Assembly: GCA_016194975.1 (NCBI GenBank)
Contig: JACQAM010000007.1
Span: 1 to 64,000 of the forward strand
DNA length: 64,000 nt
From: Bacteroidota bacterium
GTDB lineage: Bacteria > Bacteroidota > Bacteroidia > Palsa-965
Direction of reading: 5' to 3'
The notes below the pieces were generated by a model. That model saw only the letters and a program-made list of their open reading frames with translations, had not been told where the DNA came from and ran no database searches. A program made the translations under genes and the position numbers. This document shows positions 62,006 through 64,000 of this stretch, piece by piece. Numbering within the stretch: position 1 is the first letter of the stretch; every line of letters starts with the position of its first letter.

Positions 62006-64000
62006 ATGCCGACAACTGCCACTAAAACTTCATTGAGAAAACTCGACAACTATGCGCTCGGAAAATGGATCACGGGCGAGGGAGAAGGACAGATTCTTTA
62101 TAATGCGATCACCGGCGATCCGGTTGCCGCTGCTTCGAGCAAAGGGCTTGACTTCGGTGCAATGTGCGATTTCGGAAGGAAGACGGGCGGTTCTCATCTG
62201 AAAAAAATGACCTTTCATGAGCGCGGGCGTATGATGCGCGCACTTGCGCTTCATCTGCTCAACAAAAAAGATGAGTTCTATAAAATTTCCTGGGCCACCG
62301 GTGCAACGCGTAACGACAGTTGGGTGGATATTGAAGGCGGTATTGGAAATTTATTTGCTTATGCTTCGCTGCGCCGTCAATTTCCCGATGAAACTTTTTG
62401 CGTGGAAGGTGATGTGGCAAAACTTTCGAAGAACAATACCTTCATCGGCCATCATATTTGCGTTCCTAAAGATGGTGTGGCCATTCATATCAACGCATTC
62501 AACTTTCCCGTTTGGGGAATGCTTGAAAAAGTGGCGGTGAACTGGCTCGCGGGTGTTCCTGCCATTGTGAAACCGGCAACACTTACTTCTTTTCTGACTG
62601 AAGCAGTGGTGAAAGAAATTGTTGCGTCCGGAATTCTTCCTGAAGGAGCATTGCAATTGATCTGTGGTTCTGCCAATGGAATTCTTGATCACGTGATCAA
62701 CCAAGATGTGGTAACGTTCACCGGTTCTGCTTCCACCGGGAAAATGCTGAAATCACATCCGCGCCTGCTCGAAGAATCTGTTCATTTCAATATGGAAGCC
62801 GATTCACTGAATTGTTGTGTGCTCGGCGCAGATGTTTCGCCCGACAAACCCGAGTTCGATATTTTTATTAAAGAAGTGGTGCGCGAAATAACAACGAAGG
62901 CCGGGCAAAAATGTACAGCAGTGCGCAGGATAATTGTGCCTGAAAACCGCGTGGAAGAAGTTCGCGTTGCATTGGGAAAACGTCTTGCTCAGAATATCAT
63001 TGGCGATCCGAATGTGGAAGGTGTGCGCATGGGCGCGCTCGCGGGAATTTCACAGAAGAAGGAAGTGATGGAAAAAATAGAGCATCTTTCGAAAACACAA
63101 AAGATCATCATTGGCGATTTTGAGAATTTCGAAGTGAAGGGTGCCGATAAAAATAAAGGCGCATTCATGCCTCCTGTTATTTTCCTCAATGAAAATCCTT
63201 TTAAAAATACGGATTGCCACAACATAGAAGCGTTCGGCCCCGTGAGTACGATCATTCCTTATAAAACAACAGATGATGCGATCGCCCTTGCGCGAATGGG
63301 AAAAGGTTCGCTCGTGAGTTCCATTGTTACTGCTGACGATAAAATTGCAAAACAATATGTGCTCGGTGCGGCGAGTATGCACGGAAGAATTTTAATTCTG
63401 AATATTGATTGCGCAAAAGAAAGTACCGGTCATGGTTCGCCTATGCCCTTGCTCGTGCACGGAGGCCCGGGCCGTGCAGGAGGCGGAGAAGAAATGGGTG
63501 GCAAGCGCGGCGTGTTTCATTATTTGCAGCGCACAGCCATTCAAGGATCGCCAACTACCATTACAAATGTGACGAACCAATATCAGTACGGCGGAAAATA
63601 CATTGACAAAAAAATTCATCCGTTCCGCGAATATTTCGAAGAATTGGAAATTGGTGAAACCATTATTACAAAAACGCATACTGTTTCCGAAGACGATATT
63701 CTGAATTTCGCAGAATTGAGCGGCGATAAATTTTACGCGCACATGGATGCGGGCGCGCTCGATGGAACAATTTTCAAACGCACAGTTGCACACGGCTATT
63801 TCATACTCTCGAGAGCGGCCGGATTATTTGTGGATCCGCCGAAAGGACCCGTGTTGCTGAATTATGGAATTGACGAATGCCGTTTTACGAAACCCATTTA
63901 CCCGGGAATGACCATCGGTGTACGTTTCACCTGCAAAGAAAAAATTGAGAATGACAAACCGCTGAAGGCGGCGAACGGAACAGAAGTAAAATGCGGAATT
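62006..64000 (+). CDS. paaZ: Bifunctional PaaZ: aldehyde dehydrogenase and MaoC-type hydratase (partial, C-terminus outside window)
   Basis: The frame is open for 665 codons to the window's end; full-length PaaZ is about 680, so only the last few residues are missing. The N-terminal aldehyde dehydrogenase has NAFNFPVW (Asn166), MEADSLNCC (Glu264) and the nucleophile Cys303 in AGQKCTAVRR. The C-terminal MaoC-like hydratase has SGDKFYAHMD with Asp574 and His579, spaced as in the E. coli enzyme. PaaZ opens the oxepin-CoA ring and oxidises the semialdehyde during phenylacetate degradation. No other paa gene is present in the visible part, so the pathway context lies beyond the edge or elsewhere. 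Sequence similarity to E. coli PaaZ runs throughout. Confidence 0.96.
   Translation, partial: MPTTATKTSLRKLDNYALGKWITGEGEGQILYNAITGDPVAAASSKGLDFGAMCDFGRKTGGSHLKKMTFHERGRMMRALALHLLNKKDEFYKISWATGATRNDSWVDIEGGIGNLFAYASLRRQFPDETFCVEGDVAKLSKNNTFIGHHICVPKDGVAIHINAFNFPVWGMLEKVAVNWLAGVPAIVKPATLTSFLTEAVVKEIVASGILPEGALQLICGSANGILDHVINQDVVTFTGSASTGKMLKSHPRLLEESVHFNMEADSLNCCVLGADVSPDKPEFDIFIKEVVREITTKAGQKCTAVRRIIVPENRVEEVRVALGKRLAQNIIGDPNVEGVRMGALAGISQKKEVMEKIEHLSKTQKIIIGDFENFEVKGADKNKGAFMPPVIFLNENPFKNTDCHNIEAFGPVSTIIPYKTTDDAIALARMGKGSLVSSIVTADDKIAKQYVLGAASMHGRILILNIDCAKESTGHGSPMPLLVHGGPGRAGGGEEMGGKRGVFHYLQRTAIQGSPTTITNVTNQYQYGGKYIDKKIHPFREYFEELEIGETIITKTHTVSEDDILNFAELSGDKFYAHMDAGALDGTIFKRTVAHGYFILSRAAGLFVDPPKGPVLLNYGIDECRFTKPIYPGMTIGVRFTCKEKIENDKPLKAANGTEVKCGI

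Overview
The window looks like a chromosomal segment of a Bacteroidota bacterium, probably environmental and unnamed. Five lines of evidence agree. Several secreted proteins end in type IX secretion (T9SS) sorting domains: type A at 5499-9137, 9191-10171, 18672-19880 and 39741-40835, type B at 35767-39516. There is a PorP/SprF-family outer-membrane protein. Many promoters match the Bacteroidota -33 TTTG / -7 TAnnTTTG consensus. Shine-Dalgarno sequences are largely absent. Family content is typical of the phylum (GWxTD protein, YfhO, propeller-type sensors, a DnaQ/GIY-YIG fusion). No phage, insertion sequence, CRISPR array, rRNA or antibiotic-resistance gene was recognised.

Layout. 1-5500: a giant secreted glycine-rich/Ig-repeat protein (cut by the left edge), a GNAT-like acyltransferase, phosphofructokinase and an XRE regulator. 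5.5-10.2 kb: two adjacent T9SS cargo proteins, the second with a 13-G tract in its coding sequence. 10.2-13 kb: rRNA methyltransferase, ZIP metal transporter and SAM methyltransferase on the minus strand. 13-18.5 kb: a signalling cluster made of a periplasmic propeller sensor fused to a SpoIIE/PP2C phosphatase, a lipoprotein, a SiaB-family kinase and a SiaC-family phosphoprotein. 18.5-27.6 kb: kelch-like T9SS protein, exonuclease/GIY-YIG fusion, heptose kinase, alkylguanine methyltransferase, the hpt-adk-obgE group and dnaB. 27.6-32.7 kb: a MORN-repeat/TonB-C protein with an upstream lipoprotein, and an M23 peptidase. 32.8-39.5 kb: a three-gene surface-adhesin cassette (nine-repeat type B T9SS adhesin, SprF-like protein, PorE-like protein ending in SPOR). 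39.7-47.7 kb: two small secreted proteins, dnaE, tRNA-Arg with a tandem array of tRNA 5'-half remnants, an MFS transporter and tRNA-Ser. 47.9-50.8 kb: a second SpoIIE phosphatase (TPR lipoprotein) beside a lone receiver protein. 51-57.5 kb: GWxTD protein, two glycosyltransferases and YfhO, suggesting surface glycan assembly. 57.5-64 kb: a structured intergenic element, small unknown genes, a DUF349 coiled-coil protein and paaZ (cut by the right edge).

How the genes may work together (inference). The dominant theme is the cell surface: T9SS cargo, an outer-membrane anchoring cassette, glycan synthesis and envelope peptidases. Beside it sit two SpoIIE-type phosphatases and one SiaB/SiaC kinase-phosphoprotein pair that could form a phospho-switch responding to periplasmic signals. 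The output is not visible, because no diguanylate cyclase such as SiaD was seen. The most unusual observations are this Sia-like module, the SPOR-for-OmpA swap in the PorE-like protein, the tRNA-half tandem array, three genes whose -7 box lies exactly 4 nt before the start codon (predicted leaderless), the poly-G tract in a surface protein, and a structured RNA candidate near 57.7 kb.
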